Assembly: GCA_947626715.1 (NCBI GenBank)
Contig: CANQTG010000011.1
Coordinates: forward strand, 1-42,660
Direction: 5' to 3'
Length of the DNA stretch: 42,660 nucleotides
From: an uncultured Lachnospiraceae bacterium
Lineage (GTDB): Bacteria; Bacillota; Clostridia; Lachnospirales; Lachnospiraceae
The notes beneath the pieces are model-generated. The model made no database searches, was not told the DNA's origin, and saw only the letters and a program-made list of their open reading frames with translations. Below are positions 6,786 through 16,053 of the stretch, piece after piece. Every line of letters begins with the position of its first letter. Positions within the stretch are counted from its first letter, which is position 1. The translations under genes were made by a program, and so were the position numbers.

Positions 6786-8254
6786 GATTCTGCCTCTCCC
6801 GTTTTCAATGCTCCCAATGCCGCCGATGCCGGGTCGGTCCCCAAGCTCCCCGCCGCCTTAGGCGCTAGGTCGGAAAATGAGAGCTCCATGTCTTTCTCTT
6901 CCCCGTCTACCTGTATCGTATAGCTCCTTGTCTGATACCCGCTCCGTCGCAGGGAAATGACGTGCGTCCCTTCCTTTTTCGGAAAGCTCGCCGGCGCTAT
7001 CCCGATATAGTTCCCGTCCACGTACACCTCCGCGCCGGCCGGAGCGTTTACCTTGACGTGCCATACGCCGTCCTCTGCGGACACCTCGCCGCCCGGTATC
7101 TCCGTATAGGGCTCTCCGATGTCCGTCCCGTCATCCGGCGTCTCCTGCGGGGTATCGCCGGTATCTTCGCCGTCCCCGTCCTCCTTTTGAGATCCGTCCG
7201 TATCCGCTGCGCCGCTTTCCGGCTCCATCTCTACATTTAAATTCGCGTTTTCCTGCCCGACCTTCAGATACTGACTGATCGTCTCATAGCCGTCCGCCTT
7301 TACGATCATCTGATGGATCCCGTACTCCAATGAGACGTATGTGGAGGTATCGATCTTTTCCCCGTCGATATATACGCTGGCCTCCGGGGGCGTGAGCGTA
7401 AAAAATACGTTCCCCGTCTTTACCTCTTCCCCCTTTAGATCCGACACATCGAGCACCGTTTCCTCGTCCCTGTAGATCGCCGCTTCCTTGCTGCCCCCGT
7501 GCCTGCCGTTGCGCACGACCACCGTATACGTCCCTTCCGGCACCGTCAGCAGCATATCCTCGGTGATCCTCTGCACCATCGTCTGGCCGACCTCGATAAA
7601 GCCGTCCAAAAAATATTCCTCGCCTGATAAGCGCAGGTAGCCGTGCCCCTGCTTTACCAATATGCTGTATATCGTATTGTCTATCCCCTTCACGGAGAGC
7701 ACGTCCCTCTCGTTCAGATCCTCTAGGCCGATCTCTTCTCCTTTTGAAAGAAGCACCATGCGCTCCGCCAGCGTATACAGTTCCCCGTTAAAGGAAATCT
7801 GCCGCCTTAACTGGTTCATCGTAAAGCCAGAACGCACGTCGCTCTCCCACGCTAGGGGCGAGAGGGTAACGGACACGCACTTTTTGGGAATGTGCTGAAA
7901 GCAGACGTCCACGATATCTCCCGGCCCGAGCTGCGCCGCCGACATCGCGCCGCCGTATTTATCCGTGATCTGCGTCATGCCGTCATAACGCAGCGTATAA
8001 TTCTTATTGACGACCGGATTTAGAAAGGTGATCTTTTCGTTCTCCTGCGATACGCTCACGATCACCGCCGTATCCTTAGAATCGTATTCTCCCGGCTCCA
8101 TGATACGAAATCCCGTATCCGGCGCGGGGTTTTCTTCCTTCGCCTCTTTGCTTTCTGCAGGATCCGGGGCTGCGCCGCCGCCGTATTGACAGGCCGCTAA
8201 CAGCGCGCACAAAAGCCCCGCCGCCAAAAGCGCTCCGCTCCAATGTCTTTTCAT
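6743..8254 (-). CDS. Lipoprotein with two PEGA domains
   Basis: Predicted surface lipoprotein of unknown role. Seen: a signal peptide with lipobox LLAAC (Cys at about residue 22), an acidic Gly/Ala/Pro linker, a beta-rich N-terminal region (about 45-280), a first PEGA repeat (about 285-350; PPEASVYIDGEKI...DGYETISQYLKV), a Glu/Asp/Gly-rich low-complexity linker (about 352-395), and a second PEGA repeat (about 398-465; PAGAEVYVDGNYIGIAPASF...GYQTRSYTIQVDG). PEGA domains are common in clostridial cell-envelope proteins. It lies between mazG and a CotS-like gene; the 43-base overlap with mazG and 21-base gap to the CotS-like gene suggest one transcript. A sporulation link is inferred only from neighbours. 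Confidence 0.8.
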   Translation of the reverse strand: MKRHWSGALLAAGLLCALLAACQYGGGAAPDPAESKEAKEENPAPDTGFRIMEPGEYDSKDTAVIVSVSQENEKITFLNPVVNKNYTLRYDGMTQITDKYGGAMSAAQLGPGDIVDVCFQHIPKKCVSVTLSPLAWESDVRSGFTMNQLRRQISFNGELYTLAERMVLLSKGEEIGLEDLNERDVLSVKGIDNTIYSILVKQGHGYLRLSGEEYFLDGFIEVGQTMVQRITEDMLLTVPEGTYTVVVRNGRHGGSKEAAIYRDEETVLDVSDLKGEEVKTGNVFFTLTPPEASVYIDGEKIDTSTYVSLEYGIHQMIVKADGYETISQYLKVGQENANLNVEMEPESGAADTDGSQKEDGDGEDTGDTPQETPDDGTDIGEPYTEIPGGEVSAEDGVWHVKVNAPAGAEVYVDGNYIGIAPASFPKKEGTHVISLRRSGYQTRSYTIQVDGEEKDMELSFSDLAPKAAGSLGTDPASAALGALKTGEAESWANDLISQTLLDW

Positions 8255-8275
8255 ACAAAATCCCGATGTCCCTTC

Positions 8276-9274
8276 TCACGCCCGCCGGTCCGCCAGCAGC
8301 GTATCCAAAAAGAGCTCCTTTTCCTTTTCCTGTCGCAGCAGCTTGTCGAATTTCTCCATATTCCTGCCCGGGATCCACGATTTTCCCGTATTATAGTAAA
8401 AGTTTACGATCTTCCAGAATTTTTCAGGATAGGCCAGCCGGTAATACAGCTGCGAAAGCTCCCCCTTTGAAAGCGGACGCTGCCGCTGATACGCTTCCAG
8501 CAGCCCGTTCCCTACGGAAGGGGCCCAGTTGTTCTTTTCCAGAAGCTTTCGCAAGAACAGGTACAGATCCCGGATCTGGCTGTCGCAGATACATTTTTCA
8601 AAATTTATGACGCACACGTCGTTTTCTGTCAGCAGGAGATTGTGGTACTGATAATCCCCATGACACCACACGCCCGCAGCCGCGCTGTCTTCCGCTTCCT
8701 CACGGGCCGAGCGGCAGTATCGTTTCCAGCGCTCCGTTACTTCGAGCGCCTTTTCCATAAAGCGGTCGTAATATTGCAGCAGATAGATCTCAAAGTCGTT
8801 TTTCTGGCTTTTCTCCCGTAAAAAGCGGCGGACCTTTTTTAGTTCCCGATTGTGCTTCTCATATTCTCTTTCCAGACAAAAGGCGGATATCTCCTCCTCG
8901 GGCTCCGCCGGCATCCGCATGGCCTTATGGAGCCTCGCGAGCACGCCGACCGCCTGTCTGCATTCGCCGCCGTCCCGTATGCTGCATTCCCTGCCGTCAA
9001 AATAGGTCTTTACGATATACGTATTCTGATTCTGGTCTTTCGTCCACAGCGCGCCTTCCTTGTTGGGGAGGATCTCTTCCACCGGAATATCGCAGTTTTC
9101 CCGAATATGGGACAAGAGCTTATTCTGCACGGCGAGCTTATCCGTAAAGCCGCCGTATTCCTTCAGGATACGGATCCCCTCCGGCGTCTCGAAAAGGATA
9201 GCGCCTCTCCCCTTCCATGTACGGATCACTTCGAAGTCATATTCTGAAAGCACGCTGACTGCCCTGTCATTCAC
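8276..9274 (-). CDS. CotS-family spore coat protein (kinase-like fold)
   Basis: 332-residue protein with the aminoglycoside-phosphotransferase/protein-kinase-like fold of the CotS family of coat proteins. Seen: the Brenner-type loop WCHGDYQYHNLLL (about 218-230), with the metal-binding DFD replaced by NFE (VINFEKC), a substitution that also occurs in CotS-like proteins and suggests weak or absent kinase activity. The opening (VLSEYDFEVIRTWKGRGA) also matches the family. The start is GTG at 9274, preceded by AGGGGG. In Bacillus CotS and relatives sit in the inner coat; whether this one phosphorylates anything is unknown. Confidence 0.8.
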   Translation of the reverse strand: MNDRAVSVLSEYDFEVIRTWKGRGAILFETPEGIRILKEYGGFTDKLAVQNKLLSHIRENCDIPVEEILPNKEGALWTKDQNQNTYIVKTYFDGRECSIRDGGECRQAVGVLARLHKAMRMPAEPEEEISAFCLEREYEKHNRELKKVRRFLREKSQKNDFEIYLLQYYDRFMEKALEVTERWKRYCRSAREEAEDSAAAGVWCHGDYQYHNLLLTENDVCVINFEKCICDSQIRDLYLFLRKLLEKNNWAPSVGNGLLEAYQRQRPLSKGELSQLYYRLAYPEKFWKIVNFYYNTGKSWIPGRNMEKFDKLLRQEKEKELFLDTLLADRRA

Positions 9275-9334
9275 GTAGATACCCCCTAAGATTGGTCCTT
9301 ACCTATCTTATGAGGGGAACTGTGGAAACATGCG

Positions 9335-10660
9335 CTAAATCTGTGTCAAAAGATATTCCTTTGTATTGCGTTCGGGATCCTCTAACACGAGCTCGAGCAG
9401 ACGCTTTAGGATATCCCCGATCTCCTTTCCCGCGGGGATCCCCGCGCTTATAAGATCTTCGCCGTTTACGGCAAGCTCCTTTAGCGACAAACACTGCTTT
9501 TGAGCCGAGATCTCCGCATACAGAGCCTCCAGACGCTCTAAGGACGCCAGCGCTTCCTTCCGCCTGCGTCCGCTCTGCGCGGAGGCGTCCGCGCGCTTTA
9601 CCGCAAACAATAACGGAAGCAGCTCTCTCCCGAGCCGGTACGCCGCCCGCCGTACCCCCGCGGGCGTTTCCGGGATCGGTTCGCTGTGCCAAAGCACCAG
9701 CTTTACGACCTTGTCCGTCGTATCGTTATCAAATTTCAGGCGGCGCAGCGCCTTATAAGCGATCTGTGACCCGGCCCTTGCATGTCCGCAGGAGGGGACG
9801 CTCTCAGGGGAATCCTCCCGCATATCCTTGCTGCGCGCGCAGGATTTCCCCATATCGTGAAAGAGCATGGCCAGCCGCAGCGCCTTCTGGGGCTCTATGG
9901 CTTCCATACTCTGTAAGATATGCTCTCCCACAAGACCGCGGCGGGAAGAGCCGTCCTCCCACGTCTCCATCGCCGCGTCAAATTCCGGCAGGATCACCGC
10001 CGTGATCCCCAGCTCGTACGCGGCCTTTAGATAAGACGGGTGGGGCGATGTCAGCAGCTTTACAAGTTCGGCCTGAACGCGCTCCGCGCTGACCCGGCAA
10101 AGCGAGGGCGCCGCTCCCGCGATCGCCGCCCTCGTCCTCTCTTCGATCTCAAACCCCAGCTGGGCGGAAAAGCGCACGGCGCGCAGCATACGCAGGGCGT
10201 CCTCCGAAAAGCGCTCTCCGGCATCGCCCACGCAGCGGATAACGCCCCGCTCAAGATCGCGGAGTCCATCGAAGAGATCGACGAAGCCGTCCCTTTCGTT
10301 ATAGGCCATCGCGTTGATCGTAAAGTCCCTGCGCCGCAGATCCTCCTGCAGCCTTGCCGTAAAACTCACGCTCTTGGGGTGGCGGCCGTCCTCATATTCC
10401 CCGTCGATCCGGTAGGTCGTGACTTCAAAGCTTTTTCCCGACAGCAGCACCGTTACCGTGCCGTGCTGTATGCCGGTATCCACCGTCCGGGGAAAAAGGG
10501 CCTTCACCTGCGCCGGTTTGGCCGAGGTCGTGATATCCCAGTCCTCCGGCTCTCTCCCCAGCAGGCAGTCCCGCACGCACCCGCCTACCGCATAGGCTTC
10601 ATAACCATGCGATGTCAGTTTGTGTATGATAGCCCCAACTTCCCCGGGCAGTTTTATCAT
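9335..10660 (-). CDS. cca: CCA tRNA nucleotidyltransferase
   Basis: Adds or repairs the 3' CCA end of tRNAs from CTP and ATP. The 441-residue product has the class II nucleotidyltransferase head (VGGCVRDCLLG, then DWDITTSA carrying the metal-binding Asp pair), the RRDFTINAMAYN motif, the RNA-binding segment RMLRAVRFSAQLGF, and a C-terminal HD domain (LFHDMGK), which may add phosphohydrolase activity. I chose ATG at 10660 because AGGAGG sits 8 bases upstream; extending to 10810 would overlap the upstream gltB-like gene and adds residues with no family resemblance. The HD tail distinguishes it from split A-adding/CC-adding enzymes. Confidence 0.94.
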   Translation of the reverse strand: MIKLPGEVGAIIHKLTSHGYEAYAVGGCVRDCLLGREPEDWDITTSAKPAQVKALFPRTVDTGIQHGTVTVLLSGKSFEVTTYRIDGEYEDGRHPKSVSFTARLQEDLRRRDFTINAMAYNERDGFVDLFDGLRDLERGVIRCVGDAGERFSEDALRMLRAVRFSAQLGFEIEERTRAAIAGAAPSLCRVSAERVQAELVKLLTSPHPSYLKAAYELGITAVILPEFDAAMETWEDGSSRRGLVGEHILQSMEAIEPQKALRLAMLFHDMGKSCARSKDMREDSPESVPSCGHARAGSQIAYKALRRLKFDNDTTDKVVKLVLWHSEPIPETPAGVRRAAYRLGRELLPLLFAVKRADASAQSGRRRKEALASLERLEALYAEISAQKQCLSLKELAVNGEDLISAGIPAGKEIGDILKRLLELVLEDPERNTKEYLLTQI

Positions 10661-10706
10661 TCTCCTGCCTCCTGTATCCGGGAGCCGCTCCCGTATGCGC
10701 TCCGTA

Positions 10707-12038
10707 TCACGCATGAGGGATATTCGTATGCTCCGAGATCTCCCTGCTGATCGTGACCAGATCGTCCGTGCACAGATCGTGCAGGCGCTCATGTCCCGTG
10801 ATCCTCGCAAAGGTCTTTAATTCCTCCAACGAGCAGTTTAAGAAATTCGCCACTCTCTGCGCGCAGAGGTCTACCTTCAGATTCGCGCGCAGCGCGGGAT
10901 CCTGCGTCGCCACTCCCGCGGGGCATTTGCCGCTGCCGCAGATACGGTACTGCTTACAGGCAGCCGCCACCATCGCCGCGCTCGCGATCGCGACCGCATC
11001 CGCGCCCATCGCCAGCGCCTTTGCAAAATCGGACGAGACGCGCAGGCCGCCCGTGATCACCAGATCGATCTGCGCCCCCACGCTGTCTAAATATTTCCTT
11101 GCGCGATACAGCGCGTAGACCGTCGGCACGCTGGTCGCATCCCGGACAAGCCTCGGACTGGCCCCCGTCGCGCCGCCGCGCCCGTCGATCGTGATAAAAT
11201 CCGGCTCCGCGAATACGCAGTATTCCAAATCCTTTTCGATCCTGCCCGCCGCGATCTTGATCCCGATCGGCCTTCCCTCCGAGGCAAAACGGAGCTGCTC
11301 CACGAGCTCTTTTAAATCTTCCTTCGTATTGATACCCGGGAATTTGGACGGGCTGATCACATCCTTTCCCAGAGGCTTATTCCTGATCTTTGCGATCTCC
11401 GGCGTCACCTTTTCGCCCGGCAGATGTCCTCCCATGCCCGGCTTGGTGCCCTGTCCGATCTTGATCTCGATCGCATCCGAGTTTTTCAGATTCTCCGGCG
11501 TAACGCTGTAAAGGTTCGGGACATATTCAAAGATGTACCGATACGCCTCTTTTCGTTCCTCCGGCAGGATCCCGCCCTCCCCGCTGCAGACCGCGGTACG
11601 GGCCATCGCGCTGCCCTTTGCCAACGCCGTCTTTACCTCCGCGGACAACGCCCCAAAGGACATGTGGGAAATGTAGACCGGGCTCTCCAATACCATCGGC
11701 TTTTTCGCATGTTTTCCGATGACCGTCGTCGTATCCACCGGCGCGTGCTCGTCGAGCGGCGGCGGATTTAACTGCGCCCCGAGGATCAGGATATCGTCCC
11801 AGCCCGGCATCGGCATACGGGTGCCCATCGCCTCGATAATGGATCTGCCGCTTTCCGCCATTTGCTGTATCTCTTCCATATAACGGTATTCATTCGTGCG
11901 GATGCTTACCTCTTCCTGCCGTTGAAAGCGCTCCGGCGGCTGCTTGCAGACCGGACAGGCTTCCAGCTCCGAAAACGGCTTTCCTTCCTTTTCTTCGTCA
12001 TAGAGATAACCGCAGACGCTGCATTTAAAGACTGCCAT
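10707..12038 (-). CDS. Rubredoxin domain fused to FMN-binding glutamate synthase domain
   Basis: 443 residues. An N-terminal rubredoxin (about 1-40; Cys 6, 9, 28, 31 in CxxCGY and CPVC) precedes the central/FMN domain of glutamate synthase: SPVYISHMSFGALS, GQGTKPGMGGHLPG, IKIAAGR, TIDGRGGATGASP, and the CX5CX4C cluster motif ending in CPAGVATQ. The amidotransferase and C-terminal beta-helix domains of full GltB are missing. A free-standing FMN domain is the form seen in archaea and many anaerobes; the rubredoxin could feed it electrons. It is followed directly by cca and preceded by rubrerythrin, itself a rubredoxin-domain protein, which hints at a shared redox context. The substrate is not established by sequence. 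Confidence 0.88.
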   Translation of the reverse strand: MAVFKCSVCGYLYDEEKEGKPFSELEACPVCKQPPERFQRQEEVSIRTNEYRYMEEIQQMAESGRSIIEAMGTRMPMPGWDDILILGAQLNPPPLDEHAPVDTTTVIGKHAKKPMVLESPVYISHMSFGALSAEVKTALAKGSAMARTAVCSGEGGILPEERKEAYRYIFEYVPNLYSVTPENLKNSDAIEIKIGQGTKPGMGGHLPGEKVTPEIAKIRNKPLGKDVISPSKFPGINTKEDLKELVEQLRFASEGRPIGIKIAAGRIEKDLEYCVFAEPDFITIDGRGGATGASPRLVRDATSVPTVYALYRARKYLDSVGAQIDLVITGGLRVSSDFAKALAMGADAVAIASAAMVAAACKQYRICGSGKCPAGVATQDPALRANLKVDLCAQRVANFLNCSLEELKTFARITGHERLHDLCTDDLVTISREISEHTNIPHA

Positions 12039-12081
12039 ATTGTATCCCTCCGGCGCCCCCCTATGGGAGCGGACTGCATGA

Positions 12082-12621
12082 TCAATAATTATCCGGTTTT
12101 ACCTGAAAATAGGACTGCGGGTGCGAGCAGACCGGACAGACCTCCGGCGCTTTCTTTCCGACGCAGATATGGCCGCAGTTTAAGCACTGCCAGATCACGT
12201 CGCCGTCCTTTGAGAATACCGCGTCGCCCTCTATGTTCGAGATCAGCTTCCGGTATCTTTCCTCATGCTCCTTTTCAATGGCCGCCACGCCCTCGAACAG
12301 CGCCGCGATCTCCTCGAAGCCCTCTTCCCTTGCGACCTTTGCAAATCCCGCGTACATATCCGTCCACTCAAAGTTTTCGCCGTCCGCCGCGTCTTTCAGA
12401 TTGTCCACCGTCGCGCCGATCCCGCCATGCAGGATCTTGAACCATAATTTTGCGTGTTCCCGCTCGTTCGCCGCAGTCTCCTCAAAGAGATTCGCGATCT
12501 GCACATAACCGTCTTTTTTTGCTTTTGAGGCATAATAGCTGTATTTATTCGTCGCTTGGGATTCTCCCGCAAATGCCGCCATTAAATTTGCCTCTGTCTT
12601 GCTTCCTTTTAATTCTGCCAT
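12082..12621 (-). CDS. rbr: Rubrerythrin
   Basis: Non-haem peroxidase that reduces hydrogen peroxide in anaerobes. 179 residues: a four-helix ferritin-like domain with the diiron ligands in [40 protein letters not shown], then a C-terminal rubredoxin ([12 protein letters not shown] ... [11 protein letters not shown]) holding one iron by four Cys. AGGAGG lies just before the ATG. Its neighbour is a rubredoxin-containing oxidoreductase. Rubrerythrin genes are classic PerR targets and a PerR-like gene lies 4 kb away, but I found no convincing Per box in the 42-base gap upstream. Confidence 0.96.
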   Translation of the reverse strand: MAELKGSKTEANLMAAFAGESQATNKYSYYASKAKKDGYVQIANLFEETAANEREHAKLWFKILHGGIGATVDNLKDAADGENFEWTDMYAGFAKVAREEGFEEIAALFEGVAAIEKEHEERYRKLISNIEGDAVFSKDGDVIWQCLNCGHICVGKKAPEVCPVCSHPQSYFQVKPDNY

Positions 12622-12663
12622 TTTACTTCCTCCTGTTTTCTTTTTATTGTGTATGATCCGCGA

Positions 12664-14097
12664 TCAATACGCCCTTCCCCAGTATACCATCTTCGCCGCC
12701 GGCTTCCCGCAGCATACGCAGGTATCCGCAATCTTTTCCTGTTCAAACGGAATGCAGCGGCTCGTCACGCTCAGCTTTTCCTTTATGATATCCTCGCAGG
12801 CCTGATCCCCGCACCACATCGCCTTTACAAACCCCGCCTTCTCTGTAAAGAGACGTTCAAATTCATCCATATCCGCGGCGCTGTAGGTATGCGCGTCCAT
12901 GTGCCTGCGCGCCCGCTCCAGCATCTCGCTCTGCATTTTCCCGAGTATCTCCGAGAGCGCCTTTTCCAGCCCGTCTAAGGAGACCTCCGTCTTTTCCCGC
13001 GTATCCCTGCGGCAGATTACGCACCGGCCCGCCTCGATATCCTTCGGCCCGATCTCCACCCGTACCGGGATCCCGCGCATTTCCTGCTCCGAGAACTTCC
13101 AGCCCGGGCTCTTATCCGTATCGTCCACCTTTACCCGAAAGCTCCCCTTCAGCCTTTCCTGTAACTCGTACGCTTTCTCGAGCACGCCCTCCTTTTTCTG
13201 CTGGATCGGAATGATCGCGGCCTGCACAGGCGCTACCTTAGGCGGCAGCACCAGACCGGAATCGTCCCCGTGCACCATGATCAGCGCGCCGATGACCCTC
13301 GTCGACATTCCCCATGAAGTCTGGTATACATACTTTAGCTTGTTATCCTTATCTGCGAACTGGATCCCGAACGCCCTCGCAAAGCCATCCCCGAAATTAT
13401 GGCTCGTCCCCGACTGCAGCGCCTTCCCGTCATGCATCAGCGCCTCGATCGTGTAGGTCGCCTCCGCGCCCGCAAATTTCTCCTTATCGGTCTTTTGTCC
13501 CCGGATGACCGGGATCGCCAGCACCTCCTCACAGAAGCGCGCGTACACGTTCAGCATTTGGATCGTGCGCTCCTCCGCCTCTTCTAAGGACGCATGGGCC
13601 GTATGCCCTTCCTGCCACAAAAATTCCCGGGAGCGCAGGAAAGGCCGGGTCTCCTTCTCCCAGCGCACGACCGAGCACCACTGATTATAGACTTTGGGCA
13701 GATCCCGATAGGAATGGATATCGTTTTTATAGAAATCGCAAAACAGCGTCTCGGACGTAGGGCGGACGCAGAGCCGCTCCTGCAATTCGTTCAGGCCGCC
13801 GTGCGTCACCCATGCGACCTCCGGGGCGAAGCCCTCTACATGTTCCTTTTCCTTCTGCAGCAGGCTCTCGGGGATAAACAGCGGCAGATATACGTTTTCC
13901 ACCCCCGTCTCCTTGAACATCGCGTCCAGATTTTTCTGGATATTTTCCCAGAGCGCGTAGCCCGCCGGTTTGATCACCATGCAGCCCTTTACGCTCGTAT
14001 AATCGATCAGCTCCGCCTTTTTCACGACGTCGGTATACCACTGCGCAAAATCGACGTCCATAGATGTGATGGACTCTACCAGTTTTTTCTCAGCCAT
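12664..14097 (-). CDS. proS: Prolyl-tRNA synthetase, archaeal/eukaryotic-like type
   Basis: Charges tRNA-Pro in the cytosol. The 477-residue length and layout are those of the short ProS type lacking the inserted editing domain: class II motifs 1-3 ([35 protein letters not shown] split here by type, and [26 protein letters not shown]), then the anticodon-binding domain and the C-terminal zinc-binding tail (CIPFEQ...CVCCGKPA). Start ATG at 14097 has AGAGGAG upstream. The 137-base leader to the AI-2E gene holds a GC-rich hairpin (about 14132-14151) but is too short for a T-box. Confidence 0.95.
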   Translation of the reverse strand: MAEKKLVESITSMDVDFAQWYTDVVKKAELIDYTSVKGCMVIKPAGYALWENIQKNLDAMFKETGVENVYLPLFIPESLLQKEKEHVEGFAPEVAWVTHGGLNELQERLCVRPTSETLFCDFYKNDIHSYRDLPKVYNQWCSVVRWEKETRPFLRSREFLWQEGHTAHASLEEAEERTIQMLNVYARFCEEVLAIPVIRGQKTDKEKFAGAEATYTIEALMHDGKALQSGTSHNFGDGFARAFGIQFADKDNKLKYVYQTSWGMSTRVIGALIMVHGDDSGLVLPPKVAPVQAAIIPIQQKKEGVLEKAYELQERLKGSFRVKVDDTDKSPGWKFSEQEMRGIPVRVEIGPKDIEAGRCVICRRDTREKTEVSLDGLEKALSEILGKMQSEMLERARRHMDAHTYSAADMDEFERLFTEKAGFVKAMWCGDQACEDIIKEKLSVTSRCIPFEQEKIADTCVCCGKPAAKMVYWGRAY

Positions 14098-14234
14098 TTT
14101 CCGCTCCTCTTCTTTCTAAGTTCAAGACCCGCCCGCGAGTCTTGGCGCGGGATCCGGGGCCGCCTTCGCAGACGTCTTTTGATCCGAATCTCTGCGCATA
14201 TATAATTGTATTCTCATACAAAGCGGTCAAAAAG

Positions 14235-15287
14235 TCAATCATTCTCTTGAAAATGCAGGAGCTTCCGATAGATCTCACGGATCAACAGAATGGAAAAGGG
14301 CCCCAGTATCACGCCGAAGATCCCGTAGAGCCGGACTCCCGCGTAGATCGAAAAGAGGATCGCGACCGGATAGAGCCCCATGCTCTCTCCTAACAGCTTG
14401 GGCTCCAGAAATTCCCTGACCAGCGCGCAGCCCGCGTAAAGCGCGAGGATCCAAAGGCAGCCCCACAGCTTCCCCTGAAGGAGCTGCCACAGCGCGAGCG
14501 GAAGCAGCACGCAGCCCGTCCCGATAAAGGGCAGCGCGTCCAGCGCGCCCGCCAGCGCGCCGGCCAAGAGCCCGTGCTCGATCCCGGCCGACCAAAGCCC
14601 CGTGCAGCAGACCGCGCTGATCACGCAGAGCAGGATCCCCTGCGCTTTCAGATAGTGTCCCGTCATCTTAACAATCTCCCCGCCGATCTCCCTTGCCGTT
14701 AAAAACCAGCGAAATCTCATCAGATCCGCCTCGATCCTGTCAAAATCCTTGATCAGCAGGGCGAAGGCGATCACGCTTACGGCGAAAAAGGCCGCCGCGG
14801 CCCCCGCTTTCTTTATGCAGGCCGCCGAACGATCCATAAGCCCGGGCAGCGCCCTGCGCTCTATATCCGCCGCCAGCTCCCCGGCATAAAGCACGATCGT
14901 CCGTTCCAGACCGCTCCCGTCGATACCGATCCGCCGCTCCAGACGCTCGCAGCAGCTATGTGCCATGCGGTAAAATCCCGCCCGATATCCGCCAATATCC
15001 CTCGTCAGCGCGCCGATCTGCCCGCACGCCAGATCTGCCGCGTACCACAGTCCCAGTCCCAGCGCGCCAAGCAGGAGAACCAAAAAAAGCGCCGCCAGAA
15101 CGCTGCGTTTGATATGCACGAGCCGCTCCAGCCTGCAAAGCCCCTTCTGCAGGGGGACGGCGGCGCAGAGCGCCAGAAAAAAGGGCAGGATAACAGGCAG
15201 GACATACTTTAGGCAGACAAAGACCGACAGGGCCGTCGCCGTTCCGATTATGTATTTTTTGCCTTGCCCCGACCAGAGCCGCTCCAT
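14235..15287 (-). CDS. AI-2E/YtvI-type membrane protein
   Basis: About 350 residues with six to eight predicted membrane helices. The C-terminal signature is diagnostic: DALPFIGTGCVLLPLALWQ, EFLEPKLLGESMGLYPVAILFSIYAG and GIFGVILGPFS. The family includes the AI-2 exporter TqsA, ion exchangers, and the sporulation membrane protein YtvI, to which the clostridial forms are closest in size. The substrate cannot be inferred. The ATG at 15287 is preceded by GGTGAT at 5-base spacing; GTG at 15296 is an alternative start. It lies between proS and the pseudouridine synthase; luxS 4 kb away does not form an operon with it. Confidence 0.82.
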   Translation of the reverse strand: MERLWSGQGKKYIIGTATALSVFVCLKYVLPVILPFFLALCAAVPLQKGLCRLERLVHIKRSVLAALFLVLLLGALGLGLWYAADLACGQIGALTRDIGGYRAGFYRMAHSCCERLERRIGIDGSGLERTIVLYAGELAADIERRALPGLMDRSAACIKKAGAAAAFFAVSVIAFALLIKDFDRIEADLMRFRWFLTAREIGGEIVKMTGHYLKAQGILLCVISAVCCTGLWSAGIEHGLLAGALAGALDALPFIGTGCVLLPLALWQLLQGKLWGCLWILALYAGCALVREFLEPKLLGESMGLYPVAILFSIYAGVRLYGIFGVILGPFSILLIREIYRKLLHFQEND

Positions 15288-15326
15288 CGCAATCACCCAT
15301 AGCTAGTATCCTGCATTCGGCGGCTT

Positions 15327-16004
15327 TTATACCTGTATCGAGCCATAAAACGGCGCAAACGCAGGATTCTGCGGCAGCGTTTGAAAGCTCCGCTTCTCTC
15401 CCGAGATCGGATCGGCAAATTCCAGAAAATACGCGCAGAGCGCGGGCCAGCGGCCCGCCCCCTCCGCCTTGCCGTATTTTCCGTCTCCCCAGAGCGGACA
15501 GCCCATATGCGCCATCTGCACGCGGATCTGATGGTGGCGGCCCGTGGCCAATTCGATCTCTGCCAGCGCCCGCCCGTTTTCCGCCGCTAGGATCCGATAT
15601 GAGAGCTCGGCCCGTTTCGCCTCTCTGTCGTTTTTTGACACGACCGCGGAGCAGTTTTTCTCCCGTATCCGCTTTAAATGATCGACCAACACATCCTCGC
15701 GCTTTGCGGGGACGCCGCATAGGACCGCCAGATATCGTTTCCGAAGCCGGCCGTCCGCGAGCTGCCCGGAAAGCCCGGCCGCCGCCCGCTTATCCTTCGC
15801 TATGACGATCAGGCCCTCTACCGGCTGATCCAGCCTGTGGATCAGCGCCAGATACGGATCCGTGCGCCCCTCCCGCCTGCTTATGCAGTTTTTCAGCTCG
15901 CTTACCAGATCCGCCTGCATGAGCGAGGCGCTCTCCGCCGCCAGCCCCGCGGGCTTATAGCAGACGAGCAGATTTTTATCTTCATAACATATTTTTGTTT
16001 TCAT
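15327..16004 (-). CDS. RluA-family RNA pseudouridine synthase
   Basis: Converts specific uridines in rRNA or tRNA to pseudouridine. 225 residues, no S4 domain. The catalytic motif is HRLDQPVEGLIV (about residues 57-68; Asp is the nucleophile), followed by AxLSGQL and the RNA-binding ATGRHHQIRVQMAHMGCPLWGD signature. The opening KICYEDKNLLVCYKPAGL is typical. HRLDQP in place of the usual HRLDxxTSG puts it in a branch common in Lachnospiraceae whose target is not established. It starts divergently from the CBM9-like gene across a 49-base AT-rich gap. Confidence 0.9.
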   Translation of the reverse strand: MKTKICYEDKNLLVCYKPAGLAAESASLMQADLVSELKNCISRREGRTDPYLALIHRLDQPVEGLIVIAKDKRAAAGLSGQLADGRLRKRYLAVLCGVPAKREDVLVDHLKRIREKNCSAVVSKNDREAKRAELSYRILAAENGRALAEIELATGRHHQIRVQMAHMGCPLWGDGKYGKAEGAGRWPALCAYFLEFADPISGEKRSFQTLPQNPAFAPFYGSIQV

Positions 16005-16053
16005 ATCCGTCCGGTTATACTATAATCAGGGAAACGATAAAGGAGGTCTGGAG

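Noticed and set aside
10661-10810. N-terminal extension of cca
   Set aside because: Overlaps the gltB-like gene, and a strong AGGAGG precedes the ATG at 10660.
14098-14234. Possible T-box or riboswitch ahead of proS
   Set aside because: Leader is short (about 130 bases), has only one GC hairpin, and no T-box sequence or antiterminator pattern was seen.
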